Positions 55,875 to 64,000 of a stretch of 64,000 nucleotides of DNA are shown in pieces. The notes beneath the pieces are model-generated. The model saw only the letters and a program-made list of their open reading frames with translations. It did no database searches and was not told the DNA's origin. This DNA is from an uncultured Carboxylicivirga sp. (GTDB taxonomy: Bacteria > Bacteroidota > Bacteroidia > Bacteroidales > Marinilabiliaceae). Numbering within the stretch: position 1 is the first letter of the stretch; every line of letters begins with the position of its first letter. Where the stretch lies: the NCBI GenBank assembly GCA_947503525.1, contig CANNEA010000007.1, positions 186,001 through 250,000 on the forward strand. Direction: 5' to 3'. A program made the position numbers and the translations under genes.

Positions 55875-58820
55875 CTACCTATCCATCAATTTTAAATCGC
55901 GATAAACCTGATTAAATTGGGATTGCATTTCTCCATCGTTAATCAATGCCAGTAAATCCCGGAATTGTTCCCCTTTTCGCATCTCTTCAGAAAAAGATTG
56001 AGCCGATGCATTTTTAAGTCGGGTCGGAAGCGCATTAAACCATAAGAGATTATTCAAATGGCGATCTAGCAAAAACCGTGTTCGTTCCTTCGCCTCATCC
56101 ATCATACCCAATCGATACATTAACTGCAGAAATGGTAAATTACCATTGGCCTCAGGAGCCACTTCAATGGGCAATTCCTTTAAGCCTTTTTGAATAACCT
56201 GCACTGCTTCATCCCGCCTGTTTTGATCTAACAAACCAACAAGCAACAAATTATTCATCTGACGGTATTTCATGATATCAAAATTACGTCGGCAATAATG
56301 ATCGTAATAGGCCATTGCTCCATCACCCAAATCAACTTTCGTCATAAAGGAGTTTTGCAACACCTCGGTATCTGCATAAATTGGCTCATTTTTATCCATT
56401 GATTTTGGCATCAACTGATAAACCATGCCTTCGTAGCGCAAATGATTCTTTAGCCCAAGGAATATTTCGGGATCTGCACCAATGGTAAAATAGATTGGAC
56501 GCTTCCAATTATTACTTGCCAATAAATCAAGCAGCGCAATGTCGTTTTTGTACAACACCCGCTTAGGACAAGTCCACTTCAGGGTATCTTGATCATCGTA
56601 GGGCAAAGCAAAATTTGCAATTGGGCTATAATCGATGCTCGTCCCGTTTTCCAGCTTTAACTTTGATTGCTCCTTATCACTTCCAAGGAATTTAACTACA
56701 CTCATCAATGGTGCATATTCTTCACTCTGCTTCATCACCAGAGCATGATCTAAATCTCCTGTTTTATAACGATCCACATCAATACTAAAAGGGATATAGC
56801 CTGCATCATTAACCGACTCAGCCAACTGACGAACACACCATTCGGCACCCATCAAACCAAAGTTAATCACACGAATATCTGTTCTGAAACCTTCAACTTC
56901 CTGAACATACCAAAGCGGATAGGTATCATTATCGCCATAGGTAAATAATATGGCATTGGGCTCACATGAATTTAAATAACTACGCGCCATATTTAAAGCC
57001 AGCTCACGATCCGATCGGTTGTGATCGTCATAATTTTGACCCAGCATTAAAATTGGTACTGCTACAAACACTGCCAATAAAGCCAATGCACCTGCAAACT
57101 TACTTTTAGAATATTCTCTAATCCAATGCCCCAAAGCAAATGCTCCAAATGCAATAAAAATGGCAAAAGCATAGAAGGAACCGGCAAAGGCATAGTCGCG
57201 TTCGCGAGGCTCAAATGGAGTTTGATTTAAATACAAAATAATAACCGGACCTGTCATCAAGAACAGTAATCCTGTTACAGCTAAATACTTTTTGCCATTC
57301 TTCCCTGCCTTAAGCAATAATACTATTCCCAATGCGCCAACTAATAATGGCAAGAGGTAATAGCGATTATGCGACGGATTATTGTGAGCAAAACTATGTT
57401 GTATTCCATCCACATCTCCGGTATCCAGTGCCGATATTCCTGTAATCCAATTTCCTTTAACTAAATCTCCATGCCCTTGCTCATCGTTCTGACGACCTGA
57501 AAAATTCCACATAAAATAGCGGACATACATGTGATTGATCTGGTAATTGAAAAAGAAGCGAAGGTTAGTCATAAACGAAGGCCTCTCTTTGCTCTCTGTA
57601 TCTGCTCCCGCCCATTGCTGATAACCATACATATGTGTTGGGCTACTGCTGTGCATTCGTGGGAAAAGACCTGTGCCTTCCGACTTATAATCATACTTGT
57701 CGGCCTTTTCATAACTATCATAGTCTTCGCCATTATAGCGATACGAGGTTTTATACTTCAGCTCACCAGCTTCAGCATTATAGTATTGTCCGTATAAGAG
57801 TGGGCTTTGTGCATATTGTTCTCTATTCAGAAAGCTGTCCAGAGTAAATACATTGGATGGATCATTCAGGTTAATGGGCGTATTGGCATCTGCTCTAATA
57901 ATCATCATGGCGTATGATGAATATCCGATCATAAATACCAAAGAAACTACGGCGAATAGATGCTGCCAGTTATTTTGCTTACGTGTTCGAAAAACGGCAA
58001 AAAACAATAGGCCAAATACCAGAACTGTGAAGATCAGAAGCCCGGAATTTTTAAACCAGCCTAAACCATTAACTGTTATCAATTCAATTTTGCCGGCCAA
58101 CCATAAGCCATTCTGAATAACGCCAAAAAGCAAAACCCCAAGTATAACTCCTCCAATTAATACAGCCTTCCCTAAAATTATCCATGAGAAGGATTGACGT
58201 TTTAATAAGAGCAACAGAATCAAAACAGGTATAATTAAAAGATTAAGCAAATGAACCCCAACTGATAGTCCGGTTAGGTAAGCAATTAAGATTAACCATT
58301 TGGTTCCCGAACCTGTCTTTTCGTGAGCTTCCTCCCATTTTAAAAACAGCCAAAAACAAAGTGCCGTAAAAAACATGGACATCGCATACACTTCAGCTTC
58401 AACAGCAGAGAACCAGAATGTATCGGAAACTGCAAAAGTCAAAGCCCCAATGGCCGATGGCACAATAATAAATAAATAGGATTGCACATTTTCGAGGTAA
58501 CGACTAAATATACGACGTAACATATGCTCGGCCGAAAAGTACATTAACATTACGCTTGCCGAAGACGAAAACACAGAAACCAGATTGGCCGTATAGGCAA
58601 TCTGCGAAGCATCGCTTGCGAATAAATTGAAAAATCGACCTACCAATAAATAGAACGGAGCCCCCGGTGGATGGCCCACTTCCATTTTTGCCATACAGGC
58701 AATAAACTCGCCACAATCCCACAAGCTTACTGTAGGAGCCATAGTTATCCAGTATAAAATAGTCGTCAGTACAAACAGAAGCCAACCCACAATCAGGTTT
58801 AATCGTTTAAGCTTATCCAT
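55875..58820 (-). CDS. DUF2723 membrane glycosyltransferase-like protein, copy 2
   Basis: 981 residues, parallel to copy 1 over its length. VSLWDCGEFIACMAKMEVGHPPGAPFYLL carries the DCGEF and VGHPPG motifs; FSGRQNDEQGHGDLVKGNWITGI and RERDYAFAGSFYAFAIF are shared with copy 1. About ten membrane helices precede a soluble C-terminal half with FTYGDNDTYPLWYVQEVEGFRTDIRVIN and TPR-like helices. A membrane glycosyltransferase role is inferred from the family. It stands alone on the minus strand. Sequence divergence shows that the duplication is old. Confidence 0.88.
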   Translation of the reverse strand: MDKLKRLNLIVGWLLFVLTTILYWITMAPTVSLWDCGEFIACMAKMEVGHPPGAPFYLLVGRFFNLFASDASQIAYTANLVSVFSSSASVMLMYFSAEHMLRRIFSRYLENVQSYLFIIVPSAIGALTFAVSDTFWFSAVEAEVYAMSMFFTALCFWLFLKWEEAHEKTGSGTKWLILIAYLTGLSVGVHLLNLLIIPVLILLLLLKRQSFSWIILGKAVLIGGVILGVLLFGVIQNGLWLAGKIELITVNGLGWFKNSGLLIFTVLVFGLLFFAVFRTRKQNNWQHLFAVVSLVFMIGYSSYAMMIIRADANTPINLNDPSNVFTLDSFLNREQYAQSPLLYGQYYNAEAGELKYKTSYRYNGEDYDSYEKADKYDYKSEGTGLFPRMHSSSPTHMYGYQQWAGADTESKERPSFMTNLRFFFNYQINHMYVRYFMWNFSGRQNDEQGHGDLVKGNWITGISALDTGDVDGIQHSFAHNNPSHNRYYLLPLLVGALGIVLLLKAGKNGKKYLAVTGLLFLMTGPVIILYLNQTPFEPRERDYAFAGSFYAFAIFIAFGAFALGHWIREYSKSKFAGALALLAVFVAVPILMLGQNYDDHNRSDRELALNMARSYLNSCEPNAILFTYGDNDTYPLWYVQEVEGFRTDIRVINFGLMGAEWCVRQLAESVNDAGYIPFSIDVDRYKTGDLDHALVMKQSEEYAPLMSVVKFLGSDKEQSKLKLENGTSIDYSPIANFALPYDDQDTLKWTCPKRVLYKNDIALLDLLASNNWKRPIYFTIGADPEIFLGLKNHLRYEGMVYQLMPKSMDKNEPIYADTEVLQNSFMTKVDLGDGAMAYYDHYCRRNFDIMKYRQMNNLLLVGLLDQNRRDEAVQVIQKGLKELPIEVAPEANGNLPFLQLMYRLGMMDEAKERTRFLLDRHLNNLLWFNALPTRLKNASAQSFSEEMRKGEQFRDLLALINDGEMQSQFNQVYRDLKLMDR

Positions 58821-59036
58821 AGAGTTAAAGTAAAAATCTTCTTAAAGATAGTTTTATCCACTTCATAGTTCCAAATCATGTGGACAGAAGTCAAGGATCT
58901 TACTTTAAAATATAAATTTCTCTTAACCACCAATTTCACTAATTAACACTAATAATGTAAGATAAGCCCAGAGGGCTATAACATGATAAAGTCGCACTTG
59001 CAGACAAGGAAATCGACTTTAGACATAAATTGATAG

Positions 59037-59127
59037 ACCACCCCGCCTCAAATTGAGGAGGGGAAGTTGTTGTGCTTTCTCCACCTTTTCAAGGAGGAGC
59101 ATCACGAAGAAGGAGTGAGGAGGTGGT
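59037..59127. repeat. REP-like palindromic element with two hairpins
   Basis: The ends are ACCACC (59037-59042) and GGTGGT (59122-59127), a terminal inverted repeat. Inside are two hairpins: 59041-59063 (CCCC-CCTCA arm with one mismatch, 3-nt loop) and 59079-59099 (CTCC-CCTT arm with one mismatch, 3-nt loop). GC content is much higher than the surroundings. Similar ACCACCCC...GGGGTGGT elements recur between genes in many Bacteroidota genomes, as I recall. Only one copy lies in this window. Confidence 0.65.
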
Positions 59128-59436
59128 TGAAATTGTTAAAGGCGATTTCCCTACACTTGCAGACCGGAATTTATCATTTAACAGTCTTGCGATTTGTTAT
59201 TAAAGTTAAGAACTACTTGACATTTCTTCGTTGAGATACCTTAAGCAAGTAGCACACTTCAACCACAAATTACAAAGATTTCCTAAGACATAAATTGCTC
59301 CAAATTCATGTACAAAATAGAAGAAGCATACTTAGTGAAGCAAAAAAATGAAAAAATAATTCATTCTGTCATAGCCAGTAAGGCGCACAGCCCTATTTTT
59401 TTTGGGCTCAACTATTGCAGAGAAAAATAAATGAGC

Positions 59437-59444
59437 TATATTTG
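59437..59444 (+). promoter_or_regulatory. Promoter -7 box of tRNA-Gln
   Basis: TATATTTG matches TAnnTTTG. A TTG at 59415-59417 lies 19 nt upstream, the expected -33 spacing. Transcription would start about 23-30 nt before the tRNA. Confidence 0.6.
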
Positions 59445-59473
59445 CATCGCTTTTGACAAAAAGCTATAGAGTT

Positions 59474-59544
59474 TGTCCCATGGTGTAATGGTAACACACC
59501 TGGTTTTGGTCCAGGCATTTAAGGTTCGAGTCCTTATGGGACAA
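59474..59544 (+). tRNA. tRNA-Gln (anticodon TTG)
   Basis: A complete cloverleaf of 71 nt. The acceptor stem TGTCCCA pairs with TGGGACA. The D arm has GTGT/ACAC. The anticodon arm CCTGG/CCAGG has a loop TTTTGGT with anticodon TTG, which reads CAA. The T arm TAAGG/CCTTA has loop TTCGAGT. The discriminator base is A and no CCA is encoded. A single tRNA gene with its own promoter and terminator. Confidence 0.96.
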
Positions 59545-59548
59545 CTAA

Positions 59549-59589
59549 AAAACCCGATAAATCACAGATTTATCGGGTTTTGTCTTTTT
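59549..59589 (+). terminator. Strong Rho-independent terminator after tRNA-Gln
   Basis: A perfect 15-bp stem (59549-59563 with 59567-59581), a 3-nt ACA loop and a following T tract. Flanking A residues make it bidirectional, so it also suits the end of the convergent glycosyltransferase gene that stops at 59605. Confidence 0.92.
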
Positions 59590-59604
59590 ATAAAATGCCC
59601 AGTC

Positions 59605-60348
59605 CTAAAAGCGCTTATTCCGGATCCAATAGGAGAAAAAGCGATAGGCAATGGGAATGTGAAACCAAAGTGTGGATGCCAATCCAAAATATCGGCGCAT
59701 AATATCAAAGCGTTCCTTTAGGCCCGGTACTATATTTTGTTTGGTTAAGCCTCCATCCAGAAAGCGAGATAAAGTTAATTGGGTATTCACGACTGATTTA
59801 GCTTCTTTCAAGGCAGCTAAGCACCATTCAAAATCGGCTGAAAATTGATACTTGGTATTATAAGCTTCGGCAATTCTTGTGGAGATTAAAATGGATTGGT
59901 GACTCACCAACATTCCGTTTCTAAAATCCTTCCAACTTAAAGAAGTCGGTGGTTGCAAACGACGATCTCCAATAACATTGCCACTTGCATCAATCATTAC
60001 AGTATCGCCATAATAGATATCAGCTGCAGGATTGCTTTTAAAAAGCTTGGTTAAGGTCGTGGGCTCGTATATTTCATCACCCGAATTGATAAACCATAAA
60101 TAATCACCGGTAGCCAAATCAATCCCTTTGTTCATGGCATCATATAAACCCTCATCGGGCTCACTTATCCATTTGGATATAGATTTGCTATTCGATTTAA
60201 TTACATCCAATGTTCCGTCACCGGATCCGCCATCCACAATAAGGTATTCAATATTAGAATAAGTTTGCGAAGCAATGCTATCAATGGTTTTCTGCAGAGT
60301 ATCTACCGCATTATACACAATTGTTATAATCGATACTTTAGGCTGCAT
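59605..60348 (-). CDS. Family 2 glycosyltransferase
   Basis: 247 residues, GT-A fold. KVSIITIVYNAVDTLQKTIDSI and YLIVDGGSGDGTLDVI are the nucleotide-binding signatures; WFINSGDEI supplies the DxD-like metal site (S-G-D-E); ISEPDEGLYDAMNKGIDLATGDY is typical of the WcaA-like branch. No membrane helices. Probably adds a sugar to a surface polysaccharide. It starts 2 nt after the GT4 gene, so the two act in the same pathway. Confidence 0.92.
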   Translation of the reverse strand: MQPKVSIITIVYNAVDTLQKTIDSIASQTYSNIEYLIVDGGSGDGTLDVIKSNSKSISKWISEPDEGLYDAMNKGIDLATGDYLWFINSGDEIYEPTTLTKLFKSNPAADIYYGDTVMIDASGNVIGDRRLQPPTSLSWKDFRNGMLVSHQSILISTRIAEAYNTKYQFSADFEWCLAALKEAKSVVNTQLTLSRFLDGGLTKQNIVPGLKERFDIMRRYFGLASTLWFHIPIAYRFFSYWIRNKRF

Positions 60349-60350
60349 AA

Positions 60351-61613
60351 CTATTTCAATAATGATTGGTAAACCTCAGCATATTGCTCGGCCACTACTT
60401 GTTCTGAATACGAAGAAAGCACCTTTTCTCTGGCCGCCTTTGAGTAGGCCTCCCGATCGTCAACAAACAGGGATTCGTATAAGCCATTGGCCAGACTTAA
60501 AGCATTTTTTACTTCAGCCAAATAACCCATCTCTTTATGTGTAACCATTTCAGGCACTCCTCCTATACTAAAACCAACCACCGGCGTACCACACGCCAGC
60601 GCTTCCATAACTGTATTTGGTAAATTATCCTGCAATGATGGCAAAGCAAACACATCTGCAGCATTATACAAGTCAAGCAGTACTTTTGGATCTTTTACAA
60701 AGTTGAATGAATGGGTTTTAAAAGGTAATTGCTTTTCTACCTCATCATTCATCTTACCAAAAACCAATAACTCCACTTCGTCATTATCCAAAGAGAAATT
60801 ATCATTTAGAATGGATAAAGCTTCCAAAAAATAGCGCATGCCTTTACGTGGATCGGCCACATTGGCTGCTCCAAATAGAATCATTTTTTTATCACTTCCA
60901 ATTCCCAATCTCAGACGTGCCTCCTTCTTGTTAGAAGGCTTATAAAAGTTTGTATCAATTGGGTTCGGAATCGCGTATGCCGGCTTATTACGTAAAAGTT
61001 TGCTCTCAACAGCTAAACCACGAAGCCATCTACTACAGGCCACTACTGAAAGTGATGCCTGATTATATATTTTTCTTTTTTTAGCAAATAACTGTGCCGA
61101 TAAATCCTTCTTAGCAGGTTTTTTAAGAAAGGGACAAAAGGAACAAAACTCCAAAAATTGCTGACAACTTCCTGAGTAGTGACAACCACCAGTGAAGGCC
61201 CACATATCATGCTGCGTCCATACTATAGGCTTGCCTAAGGCAAACAATTTACCTAAGGTATCGAGCGATAAAAAACCTTGATTAACCCAATGCAGGTGTA
61301 TGATATCTGCCTCTTGCACCAAGGGATGATTGGATATGTCAAGCCCCGTATTGGCTGGTGAAAAAGCAAATCGAATAGACGCATTTTTTTCGTAAGGCAG
61401 GAAGTACAATCGCTCAAACACAAAGCGCCCAAAGGCTTTCTGACGATTTATAAAACCACTGCTGACTCCATATACGCCATCACCTTCGCGCACCAGATCC
61501 TGAACCAACAGTTTAGATTCCACACCATGACGGCGAAGTGCCCGATTCAGTCGGTTCGCAGCCACAGCTGCACCGCCACCAACATCGGTTTTATTTATTT
61601 GAAGTATTTTCAC
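60351..61613 (-). CDS. Family 4 (GT-B) glycosyltransferase
   Basis: 420 residues. N-terminal MKILQINKTDVGGGAAVAANRLNRAL is the acceptor-side GT-B opening of GT4 enzymes. The C-terminal domain has DVFALPSLQDNLPNTVMEALACGTPVVGFSIGG, where the E-x7-E motif binds the nucleotide sugar. A Cys-rich insert (GGCHYSGSCQQFLEFCSFCPFL) lies at about 140-165 and may bind metal; it is common in one branch of the family. The start codon is GTG: an in-frame TGA lies two codons upstream, and no ATG is available. Paired with the GT2 gene, probably for envelope polysaccharide synthesis. Confidence 0.9.
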   Translation of the reverse strand: MKILQINKTDVGGGAAVAANRLNRALRRHGVESKLLVQDLVREGDGVYGVSSGFINRQKAFGRFVFERLYFLPYEKNASIRFAFSPANTGLDISNHPLVQEADIIHLHWVNQGFLSLDTLGKLFALGKPIVWTQHDMWAFTGGCHYSGSCQQFLEFCSFCPFLKKPAKKDLSAQLFAKKRKIYNQASLSVVACSRWLRGLAVESKLLRNKPAYAIPNPIDTNFYKPSNKKEARLRLGIGSDKKMILFGAANVADPRKGMRYFLEALSILNDNFSLDNDEVELLVFGKMNDEVEKQLPFKTHSFNFVKDPKVLLDLYNAADVFALPSLQDNLPNTVMEALACGTPVVGFSIGGVPEMVTHKEMGYLAEVKNALSLANGLYESLFVDDREAYSKAAREKVLSSYSEQVVAEQYAEVYQSLLK

Positions 61614-61654
61614 TAATCAGCCAGTTACTTGGATGTGCTAAAATAGCAATATTT

Positions 61655-63226
61655 TTATTCTGGCAGCTTATTTGGGTAATCAATCGTATAATGCAGTCCT
61701 CTGCTTTCTTTTCGTTTTCGAGCCATCTTAATGATAAGATAACCCACATTAATCTTATTTCGCAGATGACATATTTTTTCCGATACTTTTGAATTTTGAA
61801 ACAGGCTTTCTGTTTCACGATAGATCACTTCCAGGCGATCGTAGGCACGGTTTAATCGTATATTGGAACGTACGATGCCCACATATTTACTCATAATCTG
61901 CTGAACCTCTTTGTTGGATTGCGTTATGAGTATCATTTCCTCAGGATGCGAAGTCCCCTCATCATTCCAATCCGGTATCTTCCGGTTGATTTCAATATCC
62001 TCGATTGACTTAAGAGCATCCTTCGCCGCCGCATTTGCAAAAACCAATGCCTCAATTAAAGAATTGCTGGCCAATCGATTTGCACCATGTAATCCGGTTG
62101 ATGAACATTCGCCTGTAGCATATAAATTATTAATAGAACTCTGACCATTAAGGTCAACCTTAATACCACCACACAAATAATGCGCAGCAGGTACTACCGG
62201 AATCATATCCTTTGTGATATCTATGCCTAAGGACTTACATTTCTTATAAATATTTGGGAAATGTTCTTTTGTTTCTTCTGCCGGCTTATGACTAACATCG
62301 AGATATACAAATTCTTCGCCACGTAGCTTTAATTCATTATCAATGGCCCGCGCCACAATATCACGTGGGGCCAAACAACCGCGTTCATCGTAGTCCTCCA
62401 TAAATTCCGAACCATCTATTCGACGAAGAATCCCACCATATCCTCTCATGGCTTCCGTAATCAGGAAAGAAGGTCGTTCAGAAAGATTATATAATGAAGT
62501 GGGGTGAAATTGTACAAACTCCATGTTCTCAATGATGCCTTTCGCCCTAAACACCATTGCAATTCCATCTCCGGTAGCAATAAGTGGATTTGTTGTGGTT
62601 TGATAAACACTTCCAATCCCACCGGTTGCCATCATTGTGGTCTTAGCCAATATGGTTTCTACCGAGCCTTCTTTTTTATTGAGCACATATGCCCCATAAC
62701 AAATAATGTCTTTCATCCAGGGCTCGGTCACCTTGCCCAAATGGTGTTGCGTTATAATATCTACAGCAAAATGGTCTTCAAGAATATCAATGGATTTGTG
62801 AGAACGCAACTCTTGAATAAGTGCACGCTGTATCTCAGCACCGGTATTATCTTTATGATGTAAGATACGGTGTTCAGAATGCCCGCCTTCACGATGGAGA
62901 TCAAAATCACCTTCAGCATTTTTATCAAAACTAGTTCCCCAGCTTAACAATTGTTTAATTTGCTCAGGAGCGTCTGTAATCACTTTTTTAACAGCTTCCA
63001 GATCACACTCACCATCACCAGCTATTAGAGTATCTTCAATGTGCTTCTCAAATGAATCAGGCTGATACATAACTGAAGCAATACCTCCCTGGGCATAGGC
63101 TGTATTGGTTTCCTTTAATTCAGTTTTACTTATTACGGCTACCGTTCCGTAATCAGCCACTTTTAAGGCATAACTTAGTCCTGCAATACCTGAGCCAATT
63201 ACCAAAAAATCGTATTCCCTAGTCAT
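61655..63226 (-). CDS. nadB: L-aspartate oxidase
   Basis: 523 residues. FAD-binding opening YDFLVIGSGIAGLSYALKVADYG, then NTAYAQGGIASV, HHKDNTGAEIQRAL, FVQFHPTSLYN, ITEAMRGYGGILRR and the C-terminal TGLHGANRLASNSLIEALVFA, all characteristic of NadB. The enzyme oxidises aspartate to iminoaspartate, the first step of de novo NAD synthesis. nadA and nadC are not in the window. The two glycosyltransferase genes follow 41 nt downstream and may be co-transcribed. Confidence 0.96.
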   Translation of the reverse strand: MTREYDFLVIGSGIAGLSYALKVADYGTVAVISKTELKETNTAYAQGGIASVMYQPDSFEKHIEDTLIAGDGECDLEAVKKVITDAPEQIKQLLSWGTSFDKNAEGDFDLHREGGHSEHRILHHKDNTGAEIQRALIQELRSHKSIDILEDHFAVDIITQHHLGKVTEPWMKDIICYGAYVLNKKEGSVETILAKTTMMATGGIGSVYQTTTNPLIATGDGIAMVFRAKGIIENMEFVQFHPTSLYNLSERPSFLITEAMRGYGGILRRIDGSEFMEDYDERGCLAPRDIVARAIDNELKLRGEEFVYLDVSHKPAEETKEHFPNIYKKCKSLGIDITKDMIPVVPAAHYLCGGIKVDLNGQSSINNLYATGECSSTGLHGANRLASNSLIEALVFANAAAKDALKSIEDIEINRKIPDWNDEGTSHPEEMILITQSNKEVQQIMSKYVGIVRSNIRLNRAYDRLEVIYRETESLFQNSKVSEKICHLRNKINVGYLIIKMARKRKESRGLHYTIDYPNKLPE

Positions 63227-63248
63227 TTTCTACCTTTAATGAGAATAA

Positions 63249-63256
63249 CAAAGGTA
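63249..63256 (-). promoter_or_regulatory. Predicted -7 promoter box of nadB
   Basis: Minus-strand TACCTTTG matches TAnnTTTG and lies 22 nt before the nadB ATG. It overlaps the right arm of an 8-bp inverted repeat, CTACCTTT (63230-63237) and AAAGGTAG (63250-63257). Confidence 0.5.
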
Positions 63257-63301
63257 GAAAAAAGATACTCCCAAGGAAGCTATGAAAAGTAAACAATGTA
63301 A

Positions 63302-64000
63302 TTACTTCACTTCAAATGATGTTCTACTGCGCTGAATACAGCCATTTTCATCAATACCCTCAACAATAATCTCGTACTCTCCCTTATCATCACAGGTATA
63401 AAAACTAAAACTTGCTTTATTATCCTCACTCATCTCCAAGCTGCCAAAATAAAGCACATTCCTATAGTCAGCCAGTCTTGATTTTTTTCTTTCCAGACTT
63501 GAATAATCAGACGAAACAAAAGTATATCCTGGTCGATAACATTCCCTTGCCTGACGGAAGATTCGAGTATCAAAATCCAGGCTTCCTGTGTTACCTTTGT
63601 TAGTATAGAAACATACCAAACGCCCTAATTCTTCATTTTGCATATAATAGTTAACATTCACCACTTCTATTCGGTCCAGTTCCGAAGGAAGCATTTGCAA
63701 AATACTTTCCACATTATTTACTGGCACACCATCAACAAAAGTAAGTGTTTCACCATCTCTAGGGTACAAAGGCTTAGATTCAAATACTTTTATTGAATAT
63801 TCACCTTTTCGCTTTCGTAACACTGTATATGGCACTATCTCCTTAATTACCTCTTCCATTGTAGGCAACTCAATAAATTGATCAATGGTGGTTATAATTT
63901 CTGCCTCCCCGTAAAATGGAGCAACAAGATCTATGGAATCTTTAAGTTGTCCATCAGGTCTGTGAGCCGAATAAATGGTGTTAATCTGCATATTAACAAT
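63302..64000 (-). CDS. TonB-plug-domain surface protein, C-terminal fragment
   Basis: The gene enters from beyond the right edge; the frame is open through the last base, so the Met at 63991 is probably internal. About 233 codons are present. The section TMEEVIKEIVPYTVLRKRKGEYS and LTFVDGVPVNNVESILQMLPSELDRIEVVN is a TonB-receptor plug, with the DGVPV and 'IEVV' motifs. The chain ends with a short beta domain and no barrel, so it is not a receptor. Plug-bearing proteins without a barrel occur in Bacteroidota as large macroglobulin-like surface proteins. The identity of the full gene cannot be settled from this part. Confidence 0.7.
   Translation of the reverse strand: MVNMQINTIYSAHRPDGQLKDSIDLVAPFYGEAEIITTIDQFIELPTMEEVIKEIVPYTVLRKRKGEYSIKVFESKPLYPRDGETLTFVDGVPVNNVESILQMLPSELDRIEVVNVNYYMQNEELGRLVCFYTNKGNTGSLDFDTRIFRQARECYRPGYTFVSSDYSSLERKKSRLADYRNVLYFGSLEMSEDNKASFSFYTCDDKGEYEIIVEGIDENGCIQRSRTSFEVK

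Larger units (their letters stand above)
58821..59473. other. Long intergenic region before tRNA-Gln
   Basis: 653 bp. It contains the two-hairpin REP-like element (59037-59127), flanked by the direct repeat CACTTGCAGAC at 58995-59005 and 59154-59164, and the tRNA promoter. A 40-codon frame at 59308-59430 is not supported. The remaining sequence is AT-rich with nothing recognised. Confidence 0.6.

Noticed and set aside
59381-59410. AGCCC...GGGCT hairpin with T-rich loop before tRNA-Gln
   Set aside because: Weak 5-bp stem whose T run is in the loop, not after the stem; not a convincing terminator.
59308-59430. 40-codon frame upstream of tRNA-Gln (begins MYKIEEAYLV)
   Set aside because: No ribosome-binding site, and its end overlaps the likely -33 element of the tRNA promoter. 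Length is within chance for AT-rich DNA.

Overview
The window is a chromosomal stretch from a member of the Bacteroidota, most likely class Bacteroidia and possibly a marine, Marinilabiliales-like lineage. The placement rests on gene families and signals: TAnnTTTG -7 promoter boxes, weak Shine-Dalgarno sites, paired LytS/LytTR regulators, a PqqU-like TonB-dependent receptor, an RRM protein with a glycine/arginine tail, exported Tricorn-like protease, DUF2723 glycosyltransferases and an alpha-2-macroglobulin/PbpC pair. The DNA is AT-rich throughout. I see no prophage, transposase, CRISPR array or rRNA, and one tRNA (Gln).

Layout. 1-8022 (minus): a WG-repeat protein cut by the left edge, penicillin-binding protein 1C and an alpha-2-macroglobulin lipoprotein, probably one envelope-defence operon. 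8103-9777: four small or unrecognised minus-strand genes. 9937-16305: a three-gene minus-strand cluster made of a giant multi-sensor membrane protein, an alpha/beta hydrolase and a coiled-coil membrane protein; an identical 22-bp element sits 58-59 nt before the start codons of the first two. 16662-22708: exported Tricorn-like protease, a TPR/PD40/SPOR protein and a Spy-like small secreted protein. 22845-26230: rbfA, a methyltransferase, a LolC/E-type permease and dusB. 26376-30344: a LytS-type TPR histidine kinase, its LytTR regulator and a predicted outer-membrane barrel.

30366-37568 (minus): ElaA acetyltransferase; a cytochrome-linked PQQ sugar dehydrogenase followed by a TonB receptor resembling the PQQ importer PqqU; two DMT exporters; a small membrane protein; a NUDIX hydrolase; and a 54-residue membrane protein. 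37871-41744: RRM protein with a long leader, AraC regulator, metallo-beta-lactamase-fold hydrolase, outer-membrane barrel, DUF1289 protein. 41886-47009 (plus): UPF0104-type flippase-like protein, then an orphan ModA-like lipoprotein directly before a hybrid histidine kinase. 47004-54648 (minus): a tightly packed operon of DUF2723 glycosyltransferase, polysaccharide deacetylase, purD, DUF6427-like protein and a NodU-type carbamoyltransferase. 54822-55044 is an 85-bp tandem repeat, followed by an XRE-like regulator and a second DUF2723 paralogue. 59037-59127 is a two-hairpin REP-like element ahead of tRNA-Gln. 59605-63226 holds nadB and two glycosyltransferases, and the right edge cuts a plug-domain surface protein.

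Most of the window is ordinary core and envelope biology. The best candidates for something undescribed are the giant sensor/hydrolase/coiled-coil cluster with its duplicated upstream element, the PQQ receptor/dehydrogenase pair, and the ModA-like/histidine-kinase pair. All functional statements come from reading motifs and family resemblance by eye; no database search was run.
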